DNA of 64,000 nucleotides from Verrucomicrobiota bacterium. Its GTDB lineage: Bacteria; Verrucomicrobiota; Verrucomicrobiia; CAIQCK01. The notes under the pieces are model-generated. The model worked only from the letters and a program-made list of their open reading frames with translations. It ran no database searches and was not told the origin of the DNA. The position numbers and the translations under genes are program-made. Positions 17,456 to 26,877 of this stretch are shown here, piece by piece (within the stretch, counting starts at the first letter, position 1; each line of letters begins with the position of its first letter). The DNA is taken from NCBI GenBank assembly GCA_026397915.1, contig JAPLTX010000059.1, positions 186,001 through 250,000 of the forward strand, given 5' to 3'.

Positions 17456-18469
17456 ATGAACAGCAAGTTTCTCCGACATCATTTCTCCCTAACAGCCTTG
17501 GTCGTCGTGGCGTTGGTGGGGCTGTGTGGCATCGCGCAGTTCAGCAACGCTGCCGATGTGACGACCGCCAAAATCCCTGTCATTCTCGACGCGGACATCG
17601 GCGATGACATTGATGACACGTGGGCGTTGGGATTGCTTCTGAAGTCGCCCGAACTCGACGTGAAGCTCGTGGTGGGGGATTACGGGCGGGCCGAGTATCG
17701 CGCGCGGTTGCTGGCAAAGTTTCTGGAGCGCGCCGGCCGCAGCGACGTGGCGGTGGGCGTGGGACTCGACATCGGCCCCAAAGGCGACGGCCGACAGGCC
17801 GGCTGGCTCAAGGACTACAGCCTCAAGTCTTATCCGGGCAAAGTCTATGCTGACGGCGTGCAGGCGTTGATTGACACGATCATGAAGTCGGAGCGACCGA
17901 TGACGCTCATCTGCATCGGTCCCGTGCCGAACATCGCCGAGGCGCTCCGGCGCGAGCCGCGCATCGCCGAGCGCGCCCGCTTTGTCGGCATGCACGGGAG
18001 CGTGCGCGTTGGCTACGGCGGCAGCCAGAAAATCGCCGCGGAATGGAACGTCAAGGCCGACCCGAAGTCCTGCCAGAAGGTTTTCACCGCGCCGTGGGAG
18101 ATGACGATCACGCCGTTGGACACTTGCGGTCTGATTCACCTGACCGGCGAGAAGTATCGCAAGGTCCGCGACTCCAAAGCCCCGGTGGCCGCCGCCATCA
18201 TTGAGAACTACCGTCTCTGGGCCGCCGCGCAGAAGAAGAAGGACCAACCCAGCGCAGCCGAGTCGCGCAGCAGCACCCTATTCGACACCGTGGCGGTTTA
18301 TCTGGTGTTCGCGCAGCAGTTCTGTGCGATGGAGACAATCGGTCTGCGCGTGAGCGATGATGGGTTCACGCTGATCGAGCCGGGCGCAAAGCAGGTCCGG
18401 TTTGCAGCGAGTTGGAAGGACTTGGGCGCGTTCGAGGATCTGCTCGTCGAACGCCTCACGAAGCCGTGA
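17456..18469 (+). CDS. Exported inosine-uridine-type nucleoside hydrolase
   Basis: After a signal peptide (LTALVVVALVGLCGIAQFSNA) the protein begins KIPVILDADIGDDIDDTWAL, which carries the Asp cluster that binds calcium and ribose in IUNH-family nucleoside hydrolases. These enzymes cleave the N-glycosidic bond of ribonucleosides. A short IGPVPNIAEALR segment and a late DTVAVYLVF (active-site Asp region) also fit. Length (337) is normal. An exported copy would release bases and ribose outside the cytoplasm, in keeping with the NCS1 permease (31028) and nucleoside symporter (46346) in the same window, though these are not one operon. Confidence 0.85.
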   Translation: MNSKFLRHHFSLTALVVVALVGLCGIAQFSNAADVTTAKIPVILDADIGDDIDDTWALGLLLKSPELDVKLVVGDYGRAEYRARLLAKFLERAGRSDVAVGVGLDIGPKGDGRQAGWLKDYSLKSYPGKVYADGVQALIDTIMKSERPMTLICIGPVPNIAEALRREPRIAERARFVGMHGSVRVGYGGSQKIAAEWNVKADPKSCQKVFTAPWEMTITPLDTCGLIHLTGEKYRKVRDSKAPVAAAIIENYRLWAAAQKKKDQPSAAESRSSTLFDTVAVYLVFAQQFCAMETIGLRVSDDGFTLIEPGAKQVRFAASWKDLGAFEDLLVERLTKP

Positions 18470-18529
18470 AGCACTACGAACGCTGATTTCGTCCGTGCAA
18501 TCGGCGGAATCCGTGGTGAAATAGCGGGC

Positions 18530-19765
18530 ATGAAGACATCTGCCCGTTGGCTCTCCATTCTCTCCTCTCTCATCATTCTCTGCGGCGCTTCCTTTGCGGG
18601 CGATGCTCCGGGGTTCGACATCCAACTCGACACGATCAGTTCCGGATTCGACAAGAAGACCTGCTGGGTGCATCCGCGCGCGGGGGCGATTCCCGGCAAG
18701 ACGCCGAAGGTCGTGCTGACGATGCAGAAGCTGCTGCTGACCGGCAGCGATGTGTTTTTCGCCCTCAACGAGATGCGCACGGACGATCTCGGCAAGACGT
18801 GGCGCGGCCCGACCGAGCACACCGAGACGCTCGGCCGGCGCGAGGAGCCGGGCGGGGTCATCGTCGCGGTCTGCGACTTCTGGCCAAAGTGGCATGCGAA
18901 GTCCGGCAAGCTCCTCGGCACCGGTCACACCGTCCGTTACATGGACAACAAGGTCATGCCCATCCGCCGGCGCGAGACGCCCTACTCGATCTATGACCCG
19001 GAGAAACGGACATGGACGGCGTGGGAAACGGTCCCGATGCCGGACGAGAAGAAGTTCTACAACGCTGGCGCGGGTTGCGTGCAACGCCTCGACCTGTCCA
19101 ACGGCGACATCTTGCTGCCGATCTATTACAAGGCTGACACGGAAACGTTTTCGAAGGTCACGGTGCTGCGATGCAAGTTCGACGGCTCCAAGCTGACGTA
19201 TGTCGAGCACGGTAATGAACTGACGTTGGAGACTGACCGCGGATTGGGCGAGCCGTCGCTAACGCGGTTCCGCGGGCGTTACTACCTCACGCTGCGCCAC
19301 GACAAGGCCGGCTACGTCTCCACAAGCGACGACGGGCTGCATTTCACTGAGCCGAAGAAGTGGATATGGGACGACGGCAGCGACCTGGGCAACTACAACA
19401 CACAGCAACACTGGGTGACGCACGACGACGCGCTGTTCCTCGTCTATACGCGACGCGGCGCAAACAACGATCACATCATGCGGCATCGCGCGCCGCTGTT
19501 CATCGGCCAGGTGGACCCTGAGAAGCTTTGCGTCCTCCGCGCCACCGAGCGGGTGCTGGTGCCACAGCGCGGCGCGCGGCTTGGCAACTTCGGCGTCACG
19601 GAAATCAACGAGAACGAAACGTGGGTGACCGTCGCCGAGTGGATGCAAACCACGCCGCCAAATCCCTACGACTTCACGAAGTGCATGAAGTATGGCTCCG
19701 ACAACGCCGTCTTCGCCGCCCGCATCAAGTGGAAGACGCCGAACACGAGTTGGAACCAGCGTTGA
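18530..19765 (+). CDS. Secreted BNR/sialidase-like propeller protein
   Basis: The signal peptide (ARWLSILSSLIILCGASFAG) is followed by a single sialidase-like propeller of about 380 residues. It is the stand-alone paralog of the N-terminal half of the 11405-13573 product, sharing CWVHPRAGAIPG-type, YNTQQHW, VYTRRGANNDHI and RHRAPLF stretches. Asp boxes are degenerate (STSDDGLHF). A catalytic sialidase function cannot be confirmed; binding or hydrolysis of an acidic or sulfated sugar is possible. It ends 1 nt before the aldo/keto reductase start, which suggests translational coupling. Confidence 0.8.
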   Translation: MKTSARWLSILSSLIILCGASFAGDAPGFDIQLDTISSGFDKKTCWVHPRAGAIPGKTPKVVLTMQKLLLTGSDVFFALNEMRTDDLGKTWRGPTEHTETLGRREEPGGVIVAVCDFWPKWHAKSGKLLGTGHTVRYMDNKVMPIRRRETPYSIYDPEKRTWTAWETVPMPDEKKFYNAGAGCVQRLDLSNGDILLPIYYKADTETFSKVTVLRCKFDGSKLTYVEHGNELTLETDRGLGEPSLTRFRGRYYLTLRHDKAGYVSTSDDGLHFTEPKKWIWDDGSDLGNYNTQQHWVTHDDALFLVYTRRGANNDHIMRHRAPLFIGQVDPEKLCVLRATERVLVPQRGARLGNFGVTEINENETWVTVAEWMQTTPPNPYDFTKCMKYGSDNAVFAARIKWKTPNTSWNQR

Positions 19766-19766
19766 T

Positions 19767-20675
19767 ATGCGAACCGACGTCATCAGCCCTGCGGGCCTGC
19801 GCGTCAGCCGGATCGGCCTCGGCTGCGTGACGTTCGGCCGGGAGATTGACGAAGCTGCCGCGCGTGTCCTGCTCGACCACGCGCATGCACTTGGAGTCAC
19901 TTTCTTCGACACGGCGTCCGCCTATTCGCAGGGCGCGTCGGAAAGCATCATCGGCCGATGGATGGCTTCGCGCCGTCCTGCCGCCCGCTCGGTGACTGTC
20001 GCCACCAAGATTCTGCCGCCGTATGAACCGGCGCGCATCGCCGAGGCCGTGGACGCGAGTTTGCAGAGACTTGGCCTCGCGGCGGTTGACCTGCTTTACC
20101 TCCATCGTTGGGATGCAACGGCGGAATCGCCGGCGGCACTCGCTGCACTCGACGCTCTTGTGCGGTCAAGCAAAGTCCGCGCGCTGGGCGCAAGCAACTA
20201 CAACCTGCCGCAACTCGAAACCGCGCTGGCGTTGCAGGAGCAGCACAAGCTCGAACGCTTCAGCGTGGTGCAGAACAACCACAACCTCGCCGTGCGCGAT
20301 ATGAGTGCGGAGCTTCGGCAGTTCTGCGCCGTGCGGAAGATCGCCATCGTCACCTACAGTCCGCTCGGGGCCGGCTTTCTGACCGGCAAGCACCAGCATG
20401 GCGTGCAACCCGGCTCGCGCTTCGACCTGGTGCCGGGCCATCAGGATGTCTATTTCCACAAGCAGGCGTATCACCGCCTCGCGCGATTGGAGTCGGTGGC
20501 CGCTCGCACCGGCCACAGTCAGGCGCACCTCGCGCTTGCCTGGGCATTGCATCAGCCGGGCGTTGCTTCGGTGCTCGTCGGTGGACGGACACCGGCGCAT
20601 CTCGATCAAGCACTGGCAGCGCAGACGCTTGATGATCCGGCACTTTTCGCAGAGCTTGCGGCTGATAACTTATAG
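19767..20675 (+). CDS. Aldo/keto reductase
   Basis: ATG 19767 lies 1 nt after the upstream stop. The AKR fold is clear: GLRVSRIGLGCVTFG, then FFDTASAYSQGASESIIG (catalytic Asp and Tyr), VATKI (Lys) and LLYLHRWD (His). Later come LGASNYNLPQLETAL, TYSPLGAGFLTG and the NADPH-binding C-terminus LVGGRTPAHLDQAL. It is cytoplasmic, about 302 residues, and reduces an aldehyde or ketone with NADPH; aldoses or sugar dehydrogenation products are plausible here. No specific substrate can be named. Confidence 0.9.
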   Translation: MRTDVISPAGLRVSRIGLGCVTFGREIDEAAARVLLDHAHALGVTFFDTASAYSQGASESIIGRWMASRRPAARSVTVATKILPPYEPARIAEAVDASLQRLGLAAVDLLYLHRWDATAESPAALAALDALVRSSKVRALGASNYNLPQLETALALQEQHKLERFSVVQNNHNLAVRDMSAELRQFCAVRKIAIVTYSPLGAGFLTGKHQHGVQPGSRFDLVPGHQDVYFHKQAYHRLARLESVAARTGHSQAHLALAWALHQPGVASVLVGGRTPAHLDQALAAQTLDDPALFAELAADNL

Positions 20676-20722
20676 CGCTCGATTCACCGTTATATCCCAA
20701 AAACTCTTGCGCCTTGATCCTC

Positions 20723-21817
20723 ATGAACCAACCACTCATTGACTTCGTTCGCGACGCGCTGCTTCGTGGTGTGTCGCGCGCCGACATCGCCAATGCCTTG
20801 GAAAAGGGCGGCTGGTCGGCGAAGGAAATCCAGGCGGCGCTCGACGCGTTCGCCGACACCAACCTGCCCGTGCCCGTGCCGCGCAAGCGCGCGTCCAGTT
20901 CGCCGAAGGAGGCGTTCTTCTTCCTGGTGATGTTCTCGACGCTTTACGGGGCCGCGTTTGCATTCGGCGCGATGCTGTTCGATTTGATCAACCTGACGCT
21001 GTCGCAACCGGGCGAAACAGTGTCGTGGTGGATTCAGTCGCTGCGGTTCGGCATCGCGTGGACCGTCGTGGCCTTCCCGATCTTCCTGTGGATGAGCGGG
21101 CTGATCGCTCGCGAGACGGTGCGCAACCCCGGCCAGAGAATCTCGCCAATCCGCCGCTGGCTGACCTACCTGACATTGTTTGTCGCGGCGACGGCCATCG
21201 TCGCCGATCTGATCACGCTGATCGTGACGTTCCTCGAAGGCGACATCACGCTGCGGTTTGGCTTGAAGGCCACCGTGGTGGCGATCCTCGCGGGCGGAAC
21301 CTTCCTTCACTACCTGCGCGATTTGCGTCGCGATGAGGTTGCCCCGTCGGCCGCTGCGCCCGGCAGGGCGAGTGCGGGCGCGAAGGTCGCGTTCGCGGGC
21401 CTCGTCGCCGCGGTGGTCGCGGTGGTCGCGATGGGCGTGTGGTTTGCCGGCAGCCCGATGCGGGCGCGGTTGTTGGCCCAGGACCGCCAGCGCGTGCAGG
21501 ACATGCAAACGATCCACTGGCGCGTCGAGCAACACTACCGGGACAAGGGCCAGTTGCCCGCGTCGCTGGCCGCGTGCGACATCAACCCCTCCACATTCAT
21601 TGAGCGCAAGAAAGACCGCGTCACGGGCGAACCGTATGTCTATCGCGTCGTGGACGCGACGCACTTCGAGGTTGGCGCGACATTCGCGCTGGCCAGCGCG
21701 CCCGAGGAATCCGCGCGCCGGCGCTACAGCATCGGCGGGCCTGAAAGCGATGGGTTCTGGCGGCATGACGCGGGTCGGCGGGTGTTCCGGATAGACGTGG
21801 CGCGGAAGAAGCGATAG
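20723..21817 (+). CDS. DUF5671-like membrane protein
   Basis: The start is ATG 20723; a TTG 9 nt upstream is less likely. The N-terminus (LIDFVRDALLRGVSRADIANALEKGGW) is a short helical segment typical of DUF5671 membrane proteins. Four or five membrane segments follow (such as AFFFLVMFSTLYGAAFAFGAM and IAWTVVAFPIFLWMSGLIA). The C-terminal 130 residues after a last membrane anchor (AFAGLVAAVVAVVAMGVWFAG) form an extracytoplasmic pilin-like tail (DLRQ-like helix then YVYRVVDATHFEVGATF). The function is unknown. Confidence 0.7.
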   Translation: MNQPLIDFVRDALLRGVSRADIANALEKGGWSAKEIQAALDAFADTNLPVPVPRKRASSSPKEAFFFLVMFSTLYGAAFAFGAMLFDLINLTLSQPGETVSWWIQSLRFGIAWTVVAFPIFLWMSGLIARETVRNPGQRISPIRRWLTYLTLFVAATAIVADLITLIVTFLEGDITLRFGLKATVVAILAGGTFLHYLRDLRRDEVAPSAAAPGRASAGAKVAFAGLVAAVVAVVAMGVWFAGSPMRARLLAQDRQRVQDMQTIHWRVEQHYRDKGQLPASLAACDINPSTFIERKKDRVTGEPYVYRVVDATHFEVGATFALASAPEESARRRYSIGGPESDGFWRHDAGRRVFRIDVARKKR

Positions 21818-21895
21818 AGACGGCTGCTCAGACGCCAAGACTCCGCGCTTGCCAGTGCGCGGCCATGCGCCTAGCCTGCGGGTTGTCTTGGCGTC

Positions 21896-23221
21896 ATGAA
21901 AACGACAACCGACCTCGCCCACCACATCCAGACCACGCCGCTGGCCGACACGCATGACCATCAAGCCACCGAGAGCGATTACGTCGAGCGCGGGCCGGAT
22001 GTGTTGCAGGACCTCTTCCAGAACTACGTCACCGCTGATCTCACCGTCGCCGGCGCGTCGCCACAGGCCATTGGCCGGCTGCTGAACGCGAACGACCCCG
22101 ACCTCGGCGCGCGATTTCGCGGCGTGCAGGAAGCTTGGGCGCGCACCCGCCACACCGGCTACGGCGAAGCGGTGCGGCTCATCGCCAAACACGTCTATGG
22201 CATGGACGAGATCACGCCCGCCGGTCTCGAAGCCGCGCGTGACCGCAACCGCCAACTGCGCCAGCCCGGCGAACGGCTCCGCATCCTGCGCGACGTCGCG
22301 AATCTCGATCACGTTCAAATTGACCACTTCGGCTGGTCCTGCCGAACCGATCCGTCGAGGCCGGACTTTTTTCTCTACGACCTGTCGTGGGCGGGGTTTT
22401 GCAGCGGCCAACTCGGCACGAAGGGCGCGGCTGACAGCGCGAAGACGATCTTCGACGAGACCGGCGTCGAGGTCACCGGCATCGCGTCGTTGCGCCAAGC
22501 CATGCAGGCGCTCTTCGCCAAATACGCGCCGTGCGCCGTCGCCGTCAAAGCCCAGCACGCCTACAACCGCACACTCCACTGGCAGGAGCGCACCGACGCC
22601 GACGCCGACCGCGCGTTGCAGAAAAAACTCCGCGGCGAGAAACTCGCGGAGGACGAGCGGCTCTGTCTCGGCGACTGGGGTTGGGCGCGCGGCGTCGAAC
22701 TGGCCATCGAGCACAACCTGCCGTTCAAGATCCACACCGGCCACTACGCCGGCCACAGCGCGATGAACCCCGACTTCATCCGCAGCGGCCTGCTCGTGCC
22801 GATCCTCAAGAAGTATCCGCGCGCCCGGTTCGTGCTGATGCACGTCGCCTATCCTTACACCGACGAATTGGTCGCGCTGGGCAAGAGTTTCCCGAACGCT
22901 TATGTGGACCTCTGCTGGGGCTGGAGCATTGACCCGTTCACGACGTGCGACTTTGTGCGCCGGATGATCCACGCCGCGCCCGCAAATAAACTCTTCGCCT
23001 TCGGCGCCGACACGCGCTGGCCCAACGCCGCGGTGGCCTACGCCATCCAAGCGCGCCGCTGGCTCACGCGAGCGTTGCAGGCAGAGGTGGACGACGGGTT
23101 GATGACCGAGCACGAGGCGTTCACATTCGCGACGCGCATCATGCTCGCCAACCAAGAGGAATGTTTCAACCTCGCCGCCAAGCGCGCCGCCGTCGCCGCG
23201 CTCGCCAAGACAAAAGCATAG
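21896..23221 (+). CDS. Amidohydrolase-family (amidohydrolase 2) protein
   Basis: The N-terminus PLADTHDHQATESDY carries the HxH-like metal motif of the amidohydrolase superfamily. The second half, FKIHTGHYAGHSA, then RFVLMHVAYPYTDELVALGK and FAFGADTRWP, gives the expected His on strand 5/6 and Asp on strand 8. Amidohydrolase-2 members include decarboxylases, lactonases and uronate isomerase relatives. At 441 residues it is longer than most and includes an inserted helical region. It is cytoplasmic (no signal peptide). The substrate is unknown; nearby genes suggest sugar-acid metabolism. Confidence 0.8.
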   Translation: MKTTTDLAHHIQTTPLADTHDHQATESDYVERGPDVLQDLFQNYVTADLTVAGASPQAIGRLLNANDPDLGARFRGVQEAWARTRHTGYGEAVRLIAKHVYGMDEITPAGLEAARDRNRQLRQPGERLRILRDVANLDHVQIDHFGWSCRTDPSRPDFFLYDLSWAGFCSGQLGTKGAADSAKTIFDETGVEVTGIASLRQAMQALFAKYAPCAVAVKAQHAYNRTLHWQERTDADADRALQKKLRGEKLAEDERLCLGDWGWARGVELAIEHNLPFKIHTGHYAGHSAMNPDFIRSGLLVPILKKYPRARFVLMHVAYPYTDELVALGKSFPNAYVDLCWGWSIDPFTTCDFVRRMIHAAPANKLFAFGADTRWPNAAVAYAIQARRWLTRALQAEVDDGLMTEHEAFTFATRIMLANQEECFNLAAKRAAVAALAKTKA

Positions 23222-23244
23222 AACCCAAACCGAAGGACACCTAG

Positions 23245-24846
23245 ATGAACCAAGACAAGATCACGCGAAGAGAATGGCTGCGAACCTCAGCCGCGGCTGG
23301 AATCGCGGCGCTCTGTGGTCCCGAGTTGTCGTCGCCAACGCGGGCCGCCGAAAGCAAGGCGGGTGCCGCCATCAATATCGGCTCGCGACGCGAGTTGTTT
23401 GTGGATGATTTCCTCATCCAGAAGCTCGCGGGAAAGGCGGAGTTTCAGTTGCATCATCCTGAGCCGCGAGAGATCGCACTGGTGCATGACGCGCCGTGGG
23501 AGGGCAGCGGCAGCGGCTATCACAGCGTCTTTCAGGACGGCAAGCTCTACCGGATGTATTATAAGGCGTGGCATCTCGACGTGCAGCCGCCGGGCAAGGT
23601 CAATACCGGCTCGCACCCGCTCTTCTGCTGCTACGCCGAGAGCGACGACGGCATCCACTGGCGCAAACCGGAGCTGGGCCTGCACGAGTTCAAAGGCTCC
23701 AAGAAGAACAACATCGTCATGGTGCCTAGCAAAGCCGGCTCCGCCACCTCCGATCCCGGCCATCCGGCGGTATTCAAGGACGAGAACCCCGACGCGCCCG
23801 CCGACGCGCGCTACAAGGCCATCATCCGCTCCGCCAAACCGCACGGCCTCCTCGCATTCAAGTCGCCCGACGGCCTGCGCTGGACGCCGATGAGCGACGG
23901 GCCAGTCATCACCAAGGGCGCGTTCGACTCGCAGAACCTTGCTTTCTTCGACCCGGTGCGCGGCGAGTATCGCGCCTACTGGCGCATCTTCACGGCCGGC
24001 GTCGCGGACGGGAAGACTTGGAAACCCTCTGGCGTCCGCGCCATCCGCACGGCGACCTCGAAGGATTTCCTGAACTGGGACCAACAAGCCGACGTAAAGT
24101 ATGTGGACTCACCGCCGGAGCACCTCTACACGAACCAGATCAAACCCTACCATCGAGCGCCGCACATCTTCATCGGCTTCCCGACGCGCTACATCGAGCG
24201 CGGCTGGTCGGACTCGATGAAGGCGTTGCCCGAACTGGAACATCGCGAATGGCGCGCGAAGGCCAGCCTGCGCTACGGCACGGCGATCACCGAAGGCTTG
24301 ATGATGACGAGTCGCGACGGCGTGAAGTTCAAGCGCTGGAACGAAGCGTTCTTGCGTCCCGGCGTCGAGCGGCCAGGCACATGGAACTACGGCCACCAAT
24401 ACATCGGCTGGCATATCGTCGAAACCAAGTCCGCGCTGGCCGGTGCGCCGAACGAACTCTCGCTCTATGCCGGCGAAAGTTACTGGACCGGCAACAGCAG
24501 CGAACTGCGTCGCTACACGCTGCGCCTCGACGGCTTCGTCTCCGTCAGCGCGCCGATGAGCGGCGGCGAGCTCGTCACCAAGCCCTTCAAGTTCACGGGC
24601 AGCAAGCTCACGCTGAACTTCGCAACCTCCGCCGCCGGCGACGTTCGCGTGGAAATCCAAGACGCGAGCGGCAAACCGTTGCCCGGCTTCAAGCTCGACG
24701 ATTGCCCGCCGATCTTCGGCGACGCCATCGAGCGCACGGTCACGTGGAAGAACGGTGGCGACGCGAGTAGTCTCGCCGGCAAGCCGGTGCGGCTGCGGTT
24801 CGTGCTGAAGGACGCGGATTTGTTTTCGATGAAGTTCAATCCGTGA
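23245..24846 (+). CDS. Tat-exported GH32/43-like five-bladed propeller protein
   Basis: The N-terminus TRREWLRTSAAAGIAALCG is a twin-arginine signal. Residues about 45-430 read as a five-bladed propeller in the GH32/GH43 superfamily (RRELFVDDFLIQKLAG, YHSVFQDGKLYRMYYKAW, CCYAESDDGIHWRKPELG, ENLAFFDPVRGEYRAYWR). A beta-sandwich tail covers residues about 440-533 (LTLNFATSAAGDVRVEIQD). Proteins of this shape are common in secreted glycan loci of PVC bacteria. Catalytic carboxylates were not assigned, so it may be a glycosidase or a lectin-like protein. It starts 23 nt after the amidohydrolase. Confidence 0.75.
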   Translation: MNQDKITRREWLRTSAAAGIAALCGPELSSPTRAAESKAGAAINIGSRRELFVDDFLIQKLAGKAEFQLHHPEPREIALVHDAPWEGSGSGYHSVFQDGKLYRMYYKAWHLDVQPPGKVNTGSHPLFCCYAESDDGIHWRKPELGLHEFKGSKKNNIVMVPSKAGSATSDPGHPAVFKDENPDAPADARYKAIIRSAKPHGLLAFKSPDGLRWTPMSDGPVITKGAFDSQNLAFFDPVRGEYRAYWRIFTAGVADGKTWKPSGVRAIRTATSKDFLNWDQQADVKYVDSPPEHLYTNQIKPYHRAPHIFIGFPTRYIERGWSDSMKALPELEHREWRAKASLRYGTAITEGLMMTSRDGVKFKRWNEAFLRPGVERPGTWNYGHQYIGWHIVETKSALAGAPNELSLYAGESYWTGNSSELRRYTLRLDGFVSVSAPMSGGELVTKPFKFTGSKLTLNFATSAAGDVRVEIQDASGKPLPGFKLDDCPPIFGDAIERTVTWKNGGDASSLAGKPVRLRFVLKDADLFSMKFNP

Positions 24847-24927
24847 CCCACAACACGAAGAAGAAACGCAGCGGCTGACGCATATCTGTGTGTCCTGCGA
24901 CACCACAAAACATGCATTTGTCATCCA

Positions 24928-26070
24928 ATGACCTCACGTGAACGCATGCAGGCCGTGTTGACCGGGCAGATGCCCGACCGCGTCCCTTTCTTCCCATGCA
25001 TCTATCTCGACCACGCGAGTCATTGCACCGGACATACATTCGAGGAGGCGCTGGCCGACCCGCGGCAGGGACTGCACTGGATGCTGGAGGCAAACCGGCT
25101 CTACCGTAGCGATGTTGTCCGGGTGCTGCTGACTCCGCCGCACCACTGGTTTCGCGACAAGGAGGTGCGACGTGATGGCGAGCGACTCGTGCAGGTGGAT
25201 CGGCGCAGCGGTCGCGTGGATGGAGAGTTCGACGTGCAAGGCGGCGGCATGCTCGTGCCGGCCCAGCCGCCGACGCCAGTGCGCACACTCGAACAGGCTG
25301 AAGCCATCCGCTTTCAGTCGGCGGACGAGCTTCTGGAAACCGGTTGTCTGGACACAGCGAAGGAAGTTACCGACCGCGCTCATGAGGAAGGCTTTTTCGT
25401 TGTCGGCATGGCCGGCGGGCAGACACTCAATTTCCTCTGCAAACAGGTTGGCGATTCGCAAGAGGCGCTGTTGATGATGTCGGACCAGCCCGACCTGACC
25501 CGCAAGATTCTCGACAAGGGCACTAACGCCTCGATCGAGGCAGGCAAGGCGTTTGCCCGTATCGGCGTGGATTGTCTCTACATTGGCGATTCGTGGGCGT
25601 CGGGCAGCGTCATTTCACCACAGACGTATGCGGAGTTTTGCACGCCCTGCTACCGTCGCGCGGCCGACGCGGCGCGTGCCAACGGGTTGCTGGTCTATAA
25701 GCACTGCTGCGGCAACTACAACCCACTCTTGGAAGCAGTGAAAGAGGATCATCTGGATGGCATCGAAGGCATGGACCCCACCAGCGGCATGTCGGTGGCG
25801 CGCACGCGCGAAGTCATCGGCGACGCGCTCTGCCTCATCGGCGGCGTGAGTTGCCTGACACTGCTGCGCGGCACGCCTGAGCAGGTTCGTCGCGAGGCGG
25901 AGGCGTGCATTCGCGATGGCGGCCCGCGCTACGTGTTGGGCACTGCGTGCGCTGTGCCGCGGTTCACGCCGGTGGAAAACATGCACGCGTTGGCCAGTGC
26001 CGTCAGAAGTGGGCACGCTTACCACGCGGTCCAGCCGCCGTCCACGGCGAGGTTGTGGCCGGTGACGTAA
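24928..26070 (+). CDS. Uroporphyrinogen decarboxylase-like (MtaA/CmuA-type) protein 1
   Basis: It starts TSRERMQAVLTGQMPDRVPF, a standard UroD-superfamily opening. The zinc-binding stretch KHCCGNYNPLLEAV resembles the HxCG motif of methyltransferases such as MtaA and CmuA, rather than a haem decarboxylase; neighbouring genes are carbohydrate genes, not haem genes. It therefore probably moves a methyl group to or from a corrinoid or thiol. Related copies are common in PVC catabolic loci. A paralog lies at 54292-55371. The 3' end overlaps the convergent SDR gene by 52 nt (26019-26070), and the last 15 codons look like a tail beyond the usual family end. Confidence 0.8.
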   Translation: MTSRERMQAVLTGQMPDRVPFFPCIYLDHASHCTGHTFEEALADPRQGLHWMLEANRLYRSDVVRVLLTPPHHWFRDKEVRRDGERLVQVDRRSGRVDGEFDVQGGGMLVPAQPPTPVRTLEQAEAIRFQSADELLETGCLDTAKEVTDRAHEEGFFVVGMAGGQTLNFLCKQVGDSQEALLMMSDQPDLTRKILDKGTNASIEAGKAFARIGVDCLYIGDSWASGSVISPQTYAEFCTPCYRRAADAARANGLLVYKHCCGNYNPLLEAVKEDHLDGIEGMDPTSGMSVARTREVIGDALCLIGGVSCLTLLRGTPEQVRREAEACIRDGGPRYVLGTACAVPRFTPVENMHALASAVRSGHAYHAVQPPSTARLWPVT

Positions 26071-26801
26071 CTCGCCGCGTCACTCAGGAGGAACGCCACC
26101 GCGCCCGCGATTTCACACGACTGACCGATGCGGCCCATTGGCGACTTCGCGGCGAGCCGCTTGACGAAGGCAGGATTGTCGCGCTGGATGTTTGGATTCG
26201 GGAACGGGCCGGGCGAGAGACTGTTGACGCGCACGCCGCTGCGACCCCAATGCACCGACAGGTAACGCGCCATTTGTTGGACGCCCGCCTTGCCGACGCC
26301 GTATTCGACCGGGTTTGGGTTCGCTGGCGGCTCGTAAACATTCGGGTCGGGCGACGTCGAACCATACATGCTGGAGAAGAGCACGATGCTGCCGCTGCCG
26401 CGCGCGGCCATCGCGTTGCCCACCTCGCGCGCGAGCAAGAAGGTCGCGGTGAGATTGCCGTGGTTGGCGGCGTCGAAGTCGGCCTCCGTCAGATCATCGA
26501 GACGTTTGCCGGTGGAGGCGTAGGTCATGTTGACCAAACCGTGTGGCACGTCGCGCTGCTGGAGGTGGGCTGAAACAAAAGCCTTCGTCGCCGCCGCGTC
26601 CCGCACGTCGAGCGCAGCAGGCGTGACGGCGCTCGCAAGCGACTTGGTCGAGACAAACGCCTCCGCGCGCCCGGCGAGATCCACGCAGAGCACGCGCGCA
26701 CCGAGCTTCGCGAGCAGTTCCACCGTCGGCTGGCCGAGGTAGCCCGCGCCGCCAAAGACCCAGACGTCGCGACCGGAAAAATCGAATGGTATGAAGCTCA
26801 T
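26019..26801 (-). CDS. SDR-family oxidoreductase
   Basis: The Rossmann start GGAGYLGQPTVELLAKLGARVLCVD is a variant of TGxxxGxG. The catalytic Ser lies in SIVLFSSMYG and the YxxxK in VEYGVGKAGVQQ. It ends SYVTGHNLAVDGGWTAW, typical of classical short-chain dehydrogenases with 260 residues. It reduces or oxidises an alcohol/ketone with NAD(P)(H); a sugar or polyol is a reasonable guess. Its 3' end overlaps the convergent UroD-like gene. Confidence 0.85.
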   Translation of the reverse strand: MSFIPFDFSGRDVWVFGGAGYLGQPTVELLAKLGARVLCVDLAGRAEAFVSTKSLASAVTPAALDVRDAAATKAFVSAHLQQRDVPHGLVNMTYASTGKRLDDLTEADFDAANHGNLTATFLLAREVGNAMAARGSGSIVLFSSMYGSTSPDPNVYEPPANPNPVEYGVGKAGVQQMARYLSVHWGRSGVRVNSLSPGPFPNPNIQRDNPAFVKRLAAKSPMGRIGQSCEIAGAVAFLLSDAASYVTGHNLAVDGGWTAW

Positions 26802-26877
26802 GAACCGCGAGCTAACGTCCGCCCGACGGCCAAGTCAAGTCTCCGCGACGTTGGCAAGAAATCGCGAGAAGGCGCGA

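Noticed and set aside
20690..23155. 821-codon minus-strand open frame
   Set aside because: Antisense to the DUF5671-like and amidohydrolase genes, both of which have clear family motifs; its translation is arginine/histidine-rich and without domains, a GC-bias shadow.
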